Positions 1 through 8,064 of a DNA stretch of 64,000 bases are shown here, piece after piece (position 1 is the stretch's first letter; each line of letters opens with the position of its first letter). Under the pieces are notes generated by a model. It worked only from the letters and a program-made list of their open reading frames with translations, was not told where the DNA came from and made no database searches. The translations under genes were made by a program, and so were the position numbers. The DNA is from Gemmatimonadota bacterium (GTDB taxonomy: Bacteria; Gemmatimonadota; Gemmatimonadetes; Gemmatimonadales; GWC2-71-9), in NCBI GenBank assembly GCA_016704275.1, contig JADJAK010000006.1:1-64000 (forward strand), given 5' to 3'.

Positions 1-1
1 A

Positions 2-985
2 CCGCTCCGGCACACTTCCGCGTCACGACCCAGCCGCGATCGCGGTGATCGCCATGCAAGGACCGAACGGGCATCGCTGGAAGAAGCTCGCCGGTACCCA
101 GCCGCCCGCGGCGCCGTCCTCGTTGCACCTGCGGAGCGTGCCCCGCTGGGACTCAGTGCGCCGAGCACCGCCATGGTGCGCCTGCGCCTCGCGATGGGTG
201 TCGGCGTGAAGGCCGATGCACTCACCTACCTCCTTGGCACGCACGAGTGGCGCAGCGTGCAGGAAGTGACGCGCGCCACCGGCTACACCAAGGCTGGGGT
301 GCGCCGCAGCCTCGATGAACTCGCGGAGGCGCGGTTCATCGAGTCAGAAGATGGCGTCGCATGGCACGCTCGCCGCGCCCGGAACTACCGCGCCGATCCA
401 AAGCTCTTCCGCACTCTGCTCGGCTTCGGCAACATGTCCCCAGCCTGGGGCTTCTTCCGCGAACGCTTCGACTTCGTGGTGCACCTCAGCCAGTGGATGG
501 ACGACGACAAGCTGCCCAGCCCGGTGGGGAGGCCGTTCCAGTTCGGTGATGACCGGGCCAAGATCTGGATGTCGAAACACCCGCTCGCCTTCTATCAACC
601 GCAGGGAACGCGAGGTTCCGCGGGATCCTCGAGGGAGAGGGGCGCACTTTCAGGAGTCGCTGGTGATGCTGACGGCGTGGTTTGGGGGATGGAGAAGGGG
701 CGCGGGCCTGGCGCTCGTTGTCGAGTGGGCTACTCTCCATCAGAGGAGTTGCACGACAACTGGGGCATTTGCCCTTGGGCGCACGAACCTCGCGAGGTAT
801 CCCGCCACTGGAGTGACCCATGCCGCTACATCCTCGCGTGGTCACCGTCGTTCCGACCGGCGCGTTCCTCGTCCGTCTCGGCTTCACCGATGGCCTGCAG
901 GCGACCGTCGACCTCGCCCCGTGGGTGGCGGGAAAAGGCGGCGTGTTCACCGCCCTCCAGGACGCCGACTTCTTCGCACAGGTGA
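2..985 (+). CDS. Winged-helix-like protein, 5' end outside window, 3' part doubtful
   Basis: The frame is open from the first bases of the window, so the gene probably starts outside it; an internal ATG lies at 173. The readable part contains a compact helix-turn-helix-like stretch (HEWRSVQEVTRATGYTKAGV, then RRSLDELAEARFIE), as in winged-helix regulators or the N-terminal domain of AbiEi-type antitoxins. It is followed by RARNYRADPKLFRTLLGFG. From about base 600 the translation becomes Gly/Arg/Ser-rich and unlike the first part. The last 166 bases also overlap a convincing DUF2442 gene in another frame. The true gene therefore probably ends or is frameshifted near 600-700. A DNA-binding role is an inference from the helix pattern only. 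Confidence 0.45.
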   Translation, partial: PLRHTSASRPSRDRGDRHARTERASLEEARRYPAARGAVLVAPAERAPLGLSAPSTAMVRLRLAMGVGVKADALTYLLGTHEWRSVQEVTRATGYTKAGVRRSLDELAEARFIESEDGVAWHARRARNYRADPKLFRTLLGFGNMSPAWGFFRERFDFVVHLSQWMDDDKLPSPVGRPFQFGDDRAKIWMSKHPLAFYQPQGTRGSAGSSRERGALSGVAGDADGVVWGMEKGRGPGARCRVGYSPSEELHDNWGICPWAHEPREVSRHWSDPCRYILAWSPSFRPARSSSVSASPMACRRPSTSPRGWREKAACSPPSRTPTSSHR

Positions 986-1068
986 CGGTCGATCGCGAGG
1001 CCGGGACCATCTGCTGGCCCAACGGCGCTGACCTCGACCCCGATGTGCTGTACGAGGTGGCGCGGTAG
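820..1068 (+). CDS. DUF2442 domain protein
   Basis: This 82-residue protein has the features of the DUF2442 family: an N-terminal strand ending in F, a central DLAPWV segment, an FTAL element, and the C-terminal hallmark W-x-N-G-A-D-L-D-P-D-V-L-Y. DUF2442 proteins have no established enzymatic role. They often occur as small accessory genes next to DUF4160 proteins and in toxin-antitoxin-like settings, but no DUF4160 partner is visible here. The ATG at 820 fits the family's usual length. It overlaps the doubtful 3' end of the upstream frame, which argues that the upstream frame is wrong there. Confidence 0.85.
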   Translation: MPLHPRVVTVVPTGAFLVRLGFTDGLQATVDLAPWVAGKGGVFTALQDADFFAQVTVDREAGTICWPNGADLDPDVLYEVAR

Positions 1069-1154
1069 GGAGCCACGGCTCCACGCGGTGCGGCGCGATG
1101 GGGCGCCGGTGTGAAGAGGTTTTACAGCCGCGCATGTCGATGCGTCGCGAGCGG

Positions 1155-1246
1155 GGGCGACGCATGCGTCGCCCGTGCACATGGGGATATCAGCCTTCCC
1201 GGGCCGGTGTCGATTTTCGTAGGGGCGACGCATGCGTCGCCCCTAT
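1155..1246. repeat. Two copies of the GC palindrome family
   Basis: GGGCGACGCATGCGTCGCCC occurs at 1155-1174 and again at about 1222-1243. The second copy is extended to a 26-bp palindrome by TA/GG flanks. These are members of the dispersed family described in the findings. They fill the gap between the DUF2442 gene and the PKD lipoprotein. Confidence 0.9.
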
Positions 1247-1340
1247 CCCCCCCGGGCCAGGCGATCGCGTCGCGGGCGGGCCATGAGCCAATCCCACCCC
1301 CCACCACGCATGTCCCTCAGACACTACCTCTGAGGCGACC

Positions 1341-4208
1341 ATGCGGTACCGCTCCCTGGCAACGATCACCCTGACCCTGCTCGGCGCGGCCTGCGGCGGC
1401 GCGGCACCCAGCGGGCCGACGCAGACCGGGGGCCCGCCGGCGGCGATCGTCGTCGTGAGCGGTGACGCGCAGCAGGCCGCGCCGAGCGCCGCCGTCCCGA
1501 GCGCCGTCTCGGTCAAGGTCACCGACGCCACGGGAGCGGCCGTGGGCGGCGTGACCGTCACCTTCCGCGTCGACTCCGGCGGCGGCAGGATCGCCAAGAG
1601 CAGCGTCACCACCTCCGTCTCCGGCATCGCCTCGCCCGGCGCCTGGACCCTCGGCAGCAGCGAGGGCCGCAATGTCCTGATGGCCACCGTCGGCGACCTC
1701 CCGCCGCTCCGCATTCGGGCCGAGGCCGTGCTCGGCGCCGGGAGCATCCCGGGGCAGACCATCGGCGCCGGCGGCGGCACGCTCGAGATCACCACGCCGG
1801 GCAACCCCTACCAGGGACTCCGGCTCACCGTTCCCGCCGGCGCCTACGCGAGCGCTGGGACCTGGAACATCACCCTCGCCACCAATGCACCGACGATCAC
1901 CCTCCCGGCCGGCTTCACCGCGGCCGGGCCGGCGCTGCTGATGCAGACCACGCAGCGGCGCGCCGACCGCCTCATGACGCTCCGCATTCCCGTCACGCGC
2001 GTCGCCGGGACGACGCCGCTCTTCATCATGTTCGACCCGCTGCGCAACCGGATGGAGATGGTGCCGATCGTCGCGAGCGACGCGTCGAGCATCACCGTCG
2101 CGGCGGCCCACTTCAATGCCTCGCTGATCGCCGGGCCGTCGGCACCCGGGTCGCTCCGCGGCAACGGCTCCCTGATCGGCATCGAGGGCTACGGCATCCC
2201 AGTGAATGCCACCCTCGACGCCCTGGGCTTCTCGCCCGCGGATCTCGAGGCGGCCGCCGCGAGTATCTGGCCTGTTGCGGAAACCGGATCGTACGCCTTC
2301 CCGCAGGGGCACGGCCCCGCGATCCCCGTGATGGGGATCCTCGGCACGATCCAGAATCAGCCGTTCGCCTCCACCATCAAGACCGTCCCCAACCTCGGCA
2401 CCCTCGCCGATACCGCCGCACTCGCCGGTCTGGTCATCATGGCCAAACGGCACTTCAACGGCACCGCGCCGGTGAGCAACGTCCTCTCCGACATCGCCGC
2501 ACTCTACGCCTCGATGTCACCGACCAACCGCGACGAGATGACGTCGCTGAACCTGCGCGGGATGTTGCTGACCGCGCGGCTGCCACAGCTGGTGCTGTTC
2601 AGCGAGCGGCTCTCCGACGTACCCACCAGTCGCGTCGGGCGATCGATGTTCGCCTCCGTCCTGCGCGTCACGCCGTCGACGCTCTGGTTCACGGCGCCTG
2701 CCGATCCGTCGGCTCCCGGGCAGCTGACGCTGGGATCGAGTGGCTTCCTCTCACGGGCGTTCAAGCAGACGGCGGACGGGCAATCGGCTTCCGCCGAGGC
2801 CGTGCTGCCGGTCGGCGGGAGCTTCCTCTTTCCGCTGGAGCTGTACGCCGACGTGCCGGGGATGGTAACGAATGCGCTCAACTCCGTCGGCAACGTGCGG
2901 CAGACGCTGAACAACCAGATGGCGGCGCTGGCCGGCTTCCCGACGGTCACGCTCGAGGTGCAGGGGACGACCGGCGCCGGGTGGGCGGCAGACGACAGCC
3001 CGCTCGTGATCCGCGACACGACCGCCAAGATCCGCGCGGTCTGCACCAACTGCACCAGCGCCATTCCGCAGTACAGCGAGCCGACGCAGCAGACGGTGGC
3101 GACGTCGCGCGGGCCGTGCACCGGTGGTGCGTTGAGCATCATCGGCGCCGGCTGCGGCGGCAGCGCAATCTTCGACGGCCTAGGTCTCGGCAATTTGTCC
3201 GGTGCGGTGCTCTCCACCGTGAACAGCGCCGATCTCGTGGGGCAGCTCCAAAGCGCCTTCCGACCGCTGATTCCACTGAACACGCCGCTCCTCCAGCGCA
3301 TCCTCAAGATCCAACCCGCCACCCAGACGCTCGCCACTGGCGTGCTGGGCAGCTTCAGCGCGCCGGTGCTCGATCCGCCCGCGAAGGGCTTCGGCATGGA
3401 GTGGGATTGGGGCGATGGAACCGCGAAGACGCTCAACCAGAACGTCAGCACGGCGACGCACAGCTACGCCACGTCGGGGATGTACACGGTGACCGTGACG
3501 CTCAAGCGATCGAACACGGCGATCCTGCCCGGCCTGACGTTGGCGGTGGCGAAGGCGGTGGTGACGGTCGGCGTACCGGTCTGGAAATTCACCAGCATGA
3601 CGGTGGCGATCTCGCGGTCAGGCCCCCGGATCAGCCCCTTGAGCGTCTTCCGCGCCGACAGCCAGCATTACACCAGGATGCGCGACGGCCTCAGCGAAGG
3701 CGGCATCTACGTGATCGAGCGGGATACCACCCGCGTCTGCACCAGCTGCGGGCAGCAGACGCTGACCCGTGGGCTGTATCTCGTCGAGGGCGTCTCACTC
3801 ACGCTGAGCGCGCTCAGCGCGCCGCCGGTCGTCGCGGTGTTGAATCAGGTGATCAATTTCAGCCTGCTCCCGGCACCCGGCGTGAAGGGGTGGCCCGTGG
3901 CCGGCACGGCCAAACTCCCCGTCCTGCCCTGCACCAGGGACGGCGACCCGGGAGAATTCTGGACGCAAACGGGAGATCTCGTGACCGGCCGCGTCACTGG
4001 CAAGACGGTCCATCGCTGCCAGGGCGGCTACGATGACCCGAACGCCCTCCTCCCGATGTACGCCACCCAGATCATGTCGGTGGATGTGACCTTCGCGGGC
4101 GACGTCGCCACCGGCACGATCACCGGCAACTACATCGGCGCCACCGACGGGAGCCTCGACCGCGCCCAGCTGGTGGTGACCTTTCAGGCGAGGAGAGTGA
4201 GTCAGTAG
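1341..4208 (+). CDS. Large exported lipoprotein with Ig-like and PKD domains
   Basis: The 955-residue protein begins with a lipoprotein signal peptide whose lipobox is LGAAC (cysteine at residue about 18), followed by a Gly/Pro/Thr-rich linker. Residues about 25-90 resemble a bacterial Ig-like fold (VSVKVTDATGAAVGGVTVTF). A PKD domain lies at about residues 690-745, with the signature EWDWGDGTAK followed by HSYATSGMYTVTVTL. The rest is beta-rich with two CTNC/CTSC pairs that could form disulphides or bind metal. No catalytic motif is recognised. It is probably an outer-membrane or surface lipoprotein of adhesive or structural function. The ATG at 1341 is preceded by GAGGCGACC, a plausible ribosome-binding site. 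Both flanks are repeat-rich gaps, so the gene appears monocistronic. Confidence 0.85.
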   Translation: MRYRSLATITLTLLGAACGGAAPSGPTQTGGPPAAIVVVSGDAQQAAPSAAVPSAVSVKVTDATGAAVGGVTVTFRVDSGGGRIAKSSVTTSVSGIASPGAWTLGSSEGRNVLMATVGDLPPLRIRAEAVLGAGSIPGQTIGAGGGTLEITTPGNPYQGLRLTVPAGAYASAGTWNITLATNAPTITLPAGFTAAGPALLMQTTQRRADRLMTLRIPVTRVAGTTPLFIMFDPLRNRMEMVPIVASDASSITVAAAHFNASLIAGPSAPGSLRGNGSLIGIEGYGIPVNATLDALGFSPADLEAAAASIWPVAETGSYAFPQGHGPAIPVMGILGTIQNQPFASTIKTVPNLGTLADTAALAGLVIMAKRHFNGTAPVSNVLSDIAALYASMSPTNRDEMTSLNLRGMLLTARLPQLVLFSERLSDVPTSRVGRSMFASVLRVTPSTLWFTAPADPSAPGQLTLGSSGFLSRAFKQTADGQSASAEAVLPVGGSFLFPLELYADVPGMVTNALNSVGNVRQTLNNQMAALAGFPTVTLEVQGTTGAGWAADDSPLVIRDTTAKIRAVCTNCTSAIPQYSEPTQQTVATSRGPCTGGALSIIGAGCGGSAIFDGLGLGNLSGAVLSTVNSADLVGQLQSAFRPLIPLNTPLLQRILKIQPATQTLATGVLGSFSAPVLDPPAKGFGMEWDWGDGTAKTLNQNVSTATHSYATSGMYTVTVTLKRSNTAILPGLTLAVAKAVVTVGVPVWKFTSMTVAISRSGPRISPLSVFRADSQHYTRMRDGLSEGGIYVIERDTTRVCTSCGQQTLTRGLYLVEGVSLTLSALSAPPVVAVLNQVINFSLLPAPGVKGWPVAGTAKLPVLPCTRDGDPGEFWTQTGDLVTGRVTGKTVHRCQGGYDDPNALLPMYATQIMSVDVTFAGDVATGTITGNYIGATDGSLDRAQLVVTFQARRVSQ

Positions 4209-4575
4209 CGGGGGGATCGGGGCGACCGTCAGCTATTCTCGAATCGCCCCGGCCCCATCAACACCAGACAGCCCGGGGGGGGGGGGGGGGGTGACAGGCG
4301 GAGCGATGCCCCTCGCAGAGCACCCAACCGACAGCGCCGGCCCGGGCCCTGCCAATATCGCGTCGCTCTGGCCGGTGCGCGCGGCACCTTGGCGGAGGAT
4401 CGGGCAGGATGATCGGCACAGCGGCGGGGCGTAGCCGTCGCGCCGGGAGGCGCCAGCCGAACCAGGAAGAGGAAGCGGGGTGGTCGGAGTCCGCGGGGGG
4501 GGGGGGGGGGGGGCGGGGTTCCGGTGCCCGGCGTGACAGGGGTCCGGGGATGAATGGGGTGCTGCTTGAGCCTCC
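4209..4575. other. Intergenic region with two G homopolymers
   Basis: No supported gene is seen here. The stretch holds a run of 17 G at 4275-4291 and a run of 19 G at 4495-4513. Frames crossing these runs give only Pro- or Gly-rich low-complexity peptides. The exact run lengths are unlikely to be reliable. Confidence 0.6.
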
Positions 4576-4764
4576 CTAGACCCGCTCTTCCGGATCGGCC
4601 AGGAACCACTCGATCCGGCCGCAGCCGGCGCAGACGAGTGTCGCCGCCGAGCGATTGGCCCAGTCGAGACCCATCATGGTCATCCCGGCGGTGTTGAGCA
4701 GCGCCCGGCCCTCGACGAATTCCTCGCCGCCGCAGTGGGGGCAACGGACGACGATGCCGGCCAC
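4576..4764 (-). CDS. Small zinc-ribbon protein
   Basis: This 62-residue protein has two zinc-binding knuckles, CPHCGG at residues 8-13 and CAGCGR at about 46-51. They are separated by a 30-residue middle segment and form one zinc ribbon. Short zinc-ribbon proteins of this kind are common and of unknown function; nucleic-acid or protein binding is possible. It starts with GTG. The gene lies directly downstream of the broken TonB-like gene on the same strand and could once have been cotranscribed with it. Confidence 0.75.
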   Translation of the reverse strand: MAGIVVRCPHCGGEEFVEGRALLNTAGMTMMGLDWANRSAATLVCAGCGRIEWFLADPEERV

Positions 4765-4900
4765 CTCGAAGCGGGACTGTTGGTGGGCGGTGGCCTGGCG
4801 GCGGGGAGAAGGTGATGGGGGTCCGGGTGATGGGTGAAGGGCGTTGTGAACGCTAACCGCGGCGGGGTGTGAGTGGCGGGAGTGGCGGGTTCAGTGGCTC

Positions 4901-5236
4901 CTACGTCGCCCGCAACTGCTCCGGCCCCACCTCGATCCCCATCCGGAAGGCGCACCGCGACCGGCTGGCCACCGCGGATGCCGGGGGTGAAGCGGGCGCC
5001 GAGGTGGGGCGATGGGGGGGATGGGGGTGGGGGGCGCTGGTCCATTCGCCGTCACGCAGGTCCTTCGACTTCGCGCCGGCGTTGCCGGCGCTTCGCTCAG
5101 GATGACAAACCTTGAACGCCACCACATCCTCCGGCGCCTCACCCACCTCCGCACGCACCACGACGCCGTGCTCGTCGATGTCGAGATCGACCAGCACGTG
5201 TACCGGACCGTCGGGTAGCACCGTGTCCGGCGGCAA
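4901..5236 (-). pseudogene. Broken TonB C-terminal-like gene with repeat insertion
   Basis: Reading from a TTG at 5236, the sequence looks like the periplasmic domain of an energy-transducer TonB family protein: PVHVLVDLDIDEHGVVVRAE, then APEDVVAFKV. It then enters a CCTGAGCGAAG-type repeat (5058-5108) and a G/C-run stretch. After that, an ARFTPGIRGGQPVAV segment typical of TonB C-termini appears in a second frame, while the natural continuation RCAFRMGIEVGPEQ lies in the first frame. A loss of one copy of a 5-bp CGGTG duplication would explain this second shift. The open frame extends upstream with a Pro/Ala-rich linker as far as about 5330. I read it as a gene disrupted by repeat insertion and frameshift. 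A functional chimeric protein is unlikely. Confidence 0.6.
5058..5108. repeat. CCTGAGCGAAG-type repeat inside the TonB-like remnant
   Basis: AGGTCCTTCGACTTCG and CTTCGCTCAGGATGACA flank a small hairpin, GCGCCGGC-gtt-GCCGGCGC. This is one full copy of the dispersed larger repeat element. It interrupts coding sequence. Confidence 0.85.
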
Positions 5237-5515
5237 CGCGGGATCCGCAGGGGCGGAAGGTCGGTCCGCGTCGCGCTGAGGGCGGCCTAATGCGTCGCTA
5301 CCGCCGCATCGCCTCCATCTGCCGCTCCTGCCCTGCGACAGATCGGCGGTCCTCGCGCGGTCTCGGCCAGGCCAGGTGCCCGTTTGGGGCCGGGGTGAGT
5401 GCGTGCGACAATGATGCGGCTCTGACGTGGATGGCGCGGGGGCTGGTCGCAGCGGTCGCAGGTGGGGGTAGACGTGGTGGTCACGGGGAGCCTCCAGCTT
5501 CGGCGAGTCAGCCAG

Positions 5516-5704
5516 CTAGTCTGGGGTCGGCACCCCAAGGTCACGGAGAATCTTGCGGGCCAACAACTCGTTGATCTCGCGATGCCGTGGAATGGTCGAA
5601 ACGCTATCCGTCGCTGGGTTGATCCACAGCGAATGATTGGCACCCTCACGAACCAGACGACACCCCGCTTCGGTCACCAACCGCACAAGATCTCGCCGCT
5701 TCAC
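5516..5704 (-). CDS. hicA: HicA family toxin
   Basis: This 62-residue protein matches the HicA mRNA-interferase fold. It begins MKRRDLVRLV, has the G-x-N-H-S-L-W segment carrying the conserved active histidine, and ends with the typical I-P-R-H-R-E-I-N ... L-x-I-L-R-D-L-G-V element. HicA toxins cleave mRNA independently of the ribosome and are neutralised by HicB. The start codon overlaps the stop of the upstream hicB by four bases (ATGA), so translation is coupled. The order here is antitoxin first, then toxin. Confidence 0.9.
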   Translation of the reverse strand: MKRRDLVRLVTEAGCRLVREGANHSLWINPATDSVSTIPRHREINELLARKILRDLGVPTPD

Positions 5705-5913
5705 CCTGCAATGCGAAGGGTCTCCGTCAGCAGCTCACCCGCTTCTGCTTCGGCCGATCGCCCTCGATTGGCCTCGATCACCATCTGCACCGCCTCGTGC
5801 AGATTGGCGCGGGCCTCCTCAAGGGTCTCGCCCTGCGTGTTGGCTCCGGCAACTTCGCGGACCCAGGCGACATACCCCTCAGGCACCCGCCGATACACGG
5901 CCGTCAGTTCCAT
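5701..5913 (-). CDS. hicB: HicB family antitoxin
   Basis: The 70-residue protein contains the HicB partial RNase H-like fold: ELTAVYRRVPEGYVAWVRE, followed by TQGETLEEARANLHEAVQ and a charged C-terminus. It neutralises HicA and usually represses its own promoter. No extra helix-turn-helix or ribbon-helix-helix domain is obvious, so it is a short HicB. I chose the ATG at 5913 because the longer frame (from 5997) adds residues unlike the family, and GGAG lies just upstream. A TACCTT -10-like site lies in the 50 bases before the start. Confidence 0.88.
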   Translation of the reverse strand: MELTAVYRRVPEGYVAWVREVAGANTQGETLEEARANLHEAVQMVIEANRGRSAEAEAGELLTETLRIAG

Positions 5914-6027
5914 GAGCATCTCCACTCCGGTGTGAGGGTCCACCATAAGGTACATCGAAGCTGCGGTTCGCCCGTTTGTGGCGCCGGGGTGGCCCAACTT
6001 CCGCGGACTGGCGCACCACGGGACCGC

Positions 6028-6255
6028 CTACCGCTTCCCCGTGATCGCCTCGGCCACGCGGTCCGCGACGTCCAGCACGCGCAGCACCGCACCGCGGAGG
6101 GAAGCGCCGAGGCCGCGGGAGGGACGCAGCCAGCCAACCTCGATGCGCGGCGGGGGTGGCGGCTCGGGGGTCGCTGTCGCGACGGCGGTCGGCGGATGGC
6201 GCCCCGGCGGCACGAACTGCCCGTCAGGCTGGGTCGGGGGGGTGTCGAAGCTCAT
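6028..6255 (-). CDS. Hypothetical short Pro-rich protein
   Basis: This 75-residue protein is not recognised. It has a disordered Pro-rich half (residues 5-36, with a run of five prolines) and a helical amphipathic C-terminal half (ASLRGAVLRVLDVADRVAEA). I chose the internal ATG at 6255 because the longer frame reads through a GC palindrome. It lies between the DHFR-like gene and hicBA on the same strand. Confidence 0.5.
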   Translation of the reverse strand: MSFDTPPTQPDGQFVPPGRHPPTAVATATPEPPPPPRIEVGWLRPSRGLGASLRGAVLRVLDVADRVAEAITGKR

Positions 6256-6293
6256 CGGCGCGTCCTCGGAAAGATCTCGGCAGGGCGGGCATC

Positions 6294-6382
6294 GGGCGAC
6301 GCATGCGTCGCCCGTACGCATGGGGACATCGGCCTGCCAGGGAGGATGTCGGGGTGCATCAGGGCGATGCATGCGGCGCCCT
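6294..6382. repeat. Two copies of the GC palindrome family
   Basis: GGGCGACGCATGCGTCGCCC is at 6294-6313. A degenerate copy, GGGCGATGCATGCGGCGCCC, is at about 6362-6381. They lie between the hypothetical gene and the DHFR-like gene. Confidence 0.85.
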
Positions 6383-6405
6383 ACGGCGCGCGGGTCCGGG
6401 GAGGT

Positions 6406-6963
6406 TCAGCGCTTCACGGCGTATCGGAGCTCGACCATCCCGGTCCCCATCTGGTGCACCGACGTCAGCTCCAGCGTCGGAGAGGTGACCCGGCGCGGGA
6501 AGAGCGGCTTCCCCTTCCCCAGTGTCGCCGACCCGACCTGTACGATCAGCTCGTCGAGCAGCCCGGCGTCGTGGAACTGCGCGGCCAACTCACCGCCGCC
6601 GACGATCCAGAGATTCTGCTCGCCGGCGGCAGCGCGCATCGCCTCGTGTACGGGCCGCACATCACCCTGCACGAAGCGGATGTCGGCGCCCTCGATCCGC
6701 GGCAACTCGCGCGTCGTGAAGACCCACGCCGGCTGCGTGTACGGCCACGCCGAGCCGACCTCCTTGATCACCGCGTCGGCGTTGCGCAGCATCCACTCAT
6801 ACGTCGCCGATCCCATTGCCAGCGCCCCCACCTCGGCGATGAACGCCGGGTAGCTGGACTCGCCGATGTCGGCGAGCGCAAAGAGCCATTCGAGCGAATC
6901 GTCCTCGGTGGCGAGGAAGCCGTCGAGGGAGGTGGCGGTGAAGTATTGAGTCTTCATGGGCAT
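6406..6963 (-). CDS. Dihydrofolate reductase family protein (RibD C-terminal fold)
   Basis: The 185-residue protein has the layout of RibD_C/DHFR-like reductases: TATSLDGFLATEDDSLEWL at the N-terminus (substrate loop), AMGSATYEWML in the middle, and the NADPH-binding IVGGGELAAQF near residue 120. It ends in a LTSVHQMGTGMVELRYAV strand. Proteins of this family reduce pterin-like or flavin-pathway substrates, but this YyaP/YwjB-like branch has no firmly known substrate. The cytoplasmic location follows from the absence of a signal peptide. An alternative ATG lies two codons in, at 6957. Confidence 0.88.
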   Translation of the reverse strand: MPMKTQYFTATSLDGFLATEDDSLEWLFALADIGESSYPAFIAEVGALAMGSATYEWMLRNADAVIKEVGSAWPYTQPAWVFTTRELPRIEGADIRFVQGDVRPVHEAMRAAAGEQNLWIVGGGELAAQFHDAGLLDELIVQVGSATLGKGKPLFPRRVTSPTLELTSVHQMGTGMVELRYAVKR

Positions 6964-6967
6964 GTCG

Positions 6968-7016
6968 GTGAACGGTGAACGGTAACCTGTGACCAGTGAC
7001 CAGTGACCAGTGACCG
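6968..7016. repeat. Heptamer tandem repeat, mixed units
   Basis: About two GTGAACG units run into about four GTGACCA units just upstream of the DHFR-like gene. There is a half copy of the GC palindrome beside it (about 7021-7035). The period is seven bases throughout although the unit changes. Confidence 0.9.
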
Positions 7017-7033
7017 GGATTCATGCGTCGCCC

Positions 7034-7489
7034 CTACCCGCGGATGGCTCCAAATTCTACGACGCGCACCCGCCGCCCCGGCACATCGACCAGCAGCACG
7101 CCGTGCGCTTGCCACATCACCGCGTACTCCAGCAGCTGGCGTCGGGTCGCGGTGGTGCGCGGGTCGCTCGCCGAGGGGCCGTTCTTCGCCTCGGCGACGT
7201 AGCGTCGGCCGCCCTTCTCCACCATGAAATCGACGCGCACCGCATACGGCACCGTCTCGCCGTCGACGAGGTAGCTGCACGGCAGCCGGAGCTGCTCGTC
7301 GACGATGGTGTACCCCGCCGCCTTCAGCAGCGACTCCGCACTCGCCTCGCCCTTCCGCCCCAACCAGCGATACCACCACGCGCGACACCAGACCACGGCG
7401 CGATGGATGAGCCAGGCGATGAGGATCCCAAACAGGACGCCGATCAGGAGAACAGGACCAACGCCTATCTCGTTGATCCACTCATCCAT
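7034..7489 (-). CDS. Membrane-anchored PD-(D/E)XK nuclease-like protein
   Basis: The 151-residue protein has one N-terminal transmembrane segment (about residues 9-32, VGPVLLIGVLFGILIAWLI), a short basic linker and a cytoplasmic domain. The domain shows a restriction-nuclease-like core: a helix with SAESLLKAAGY, a strand, then VRVDFMVEKGG and YVAEAKNG. D and E-x-K are spaced as in PD-(D/E)XK enzymes. This is followed by a helix with RRQLLEYAVMW and a final VLLVDVPG strand. The fold class is inferred from these motifs. Substrate and role are unknown; DNA or RNA cleavage near the membrane is possible. The last codons abut the degraded palindrome at 7021-7035. Confidence 0.7.
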   Translation of the reverse strand: MDEWINEIGVGPVLLIGVLFGILIAWLIHRAVVWCRAWWYRWLGRKGEASAESLLKAAGYTIVDEQLRLPCSYLVDGETVPYAVRVDFMVEKGGRRYVAEAKNGPSASDPRTTATRRQLLEYAVMWQAHGVLLVDVPGRRVRVVEFGAIRG

Positions 7490-7504
7490 CGCGGCGCATG
7501 GGAA

Positions 7505-7551
7505 GAGGTCCTTCGACTTCGCCTGCTACGCAGGCTTCGCTCAGGATGACA
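7505..7551. repeat. CCTGAGCGAAG-type repeat
   Basis: A single copy: AGGTCCTTCGACTTCG, an inner hairpin GCCTGC-tac-GCAGGC, then TTCGCTCAGGATGACA. It separates the DUF3293 gene from the nuclease-like gene. Confidence 0.9.
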
Positions 7552-7573
7552 GCCTGCGGGGACGGGGAACGCA

Positions 7574-7975
7574 TCATCCCGAGACGCGCTCGCGCCACGC
7601 CCCCACCTTCTCCTCGCGGCCATCGGCGCAATAACGCACCGCCAACGCATCGCGGCGCACCACGTAGATCGCATCCTGCGCGTACCGGCGGCCAAGCGCC
7701 TCGCCCTCCGACGCACTCAACAGCACCGCCCACCCTGGCTCGGCGTGTCCCGTCTCGGGGGAATAGCCCGTGAGCCGCACGTGCCATCGCCCCATCTCCT
7801 GCAGCTCGCGGCGCAGGCGCAGGTCGGCCTCGAGGTTCTGCTCCTCCGGCCACACCTCGCCGGTGGTCGCGTAGCCGGTGACGATGATGAACTCCGTCGG
7901 CCAATGCGTGATCGGCGACTCCGCGCGGAAGCGGACGTCGAAGTACCAGGCGCGAGGGTCGGTGGTGTCGGTCAC
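7574..7975 (-). CDS. DUF3293 domain protein
   Basis: The 133-residue protein fits the DUF3293 family: FIIVTGYATTGEVWPEEQN near residue 28 (the conserved T-A-x-N-P-like segment is here T-G-Y-A-T-T-G). It also has LRRELQEMG, GYSPETGHAEPGWAV and a C-terminal FAQDAIY-like strand (YAQDAIYVV). The function of this family is unknown. The GTG at 7975 gives the family length; the same frame stays open far upstream, but there it is antisense to the palindromic gap and an unrelated gene. Confidence 0.8.
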   Translation of the reverse strand: MTDTTDPRAWYFDVRFRAESPITHWPTEFIIVTGYATTGEVWPEEQNLEADLRLRRELQEMGRWHVRLTGYSPETGHAEPGWAVLLSASEGEALGRRYAQDAIYVVRRDALAVRYCADGREEKVGAWRERVSG

Positions 7976-8064
7976 GGCCTGGCCTGTTCGCAGGCATCGT
8001 GGGCGATCGCGCCCTGGTCGATCGGGGCGATGATCGACGCGTCGAAAATTCCGATCGGTACGCG

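Noticed and set aside
5290..5935. Plus-strand frames opposite hicBA
   Set aside because: Antisense to a typical overlapping HicB/HicA pair and without domains.
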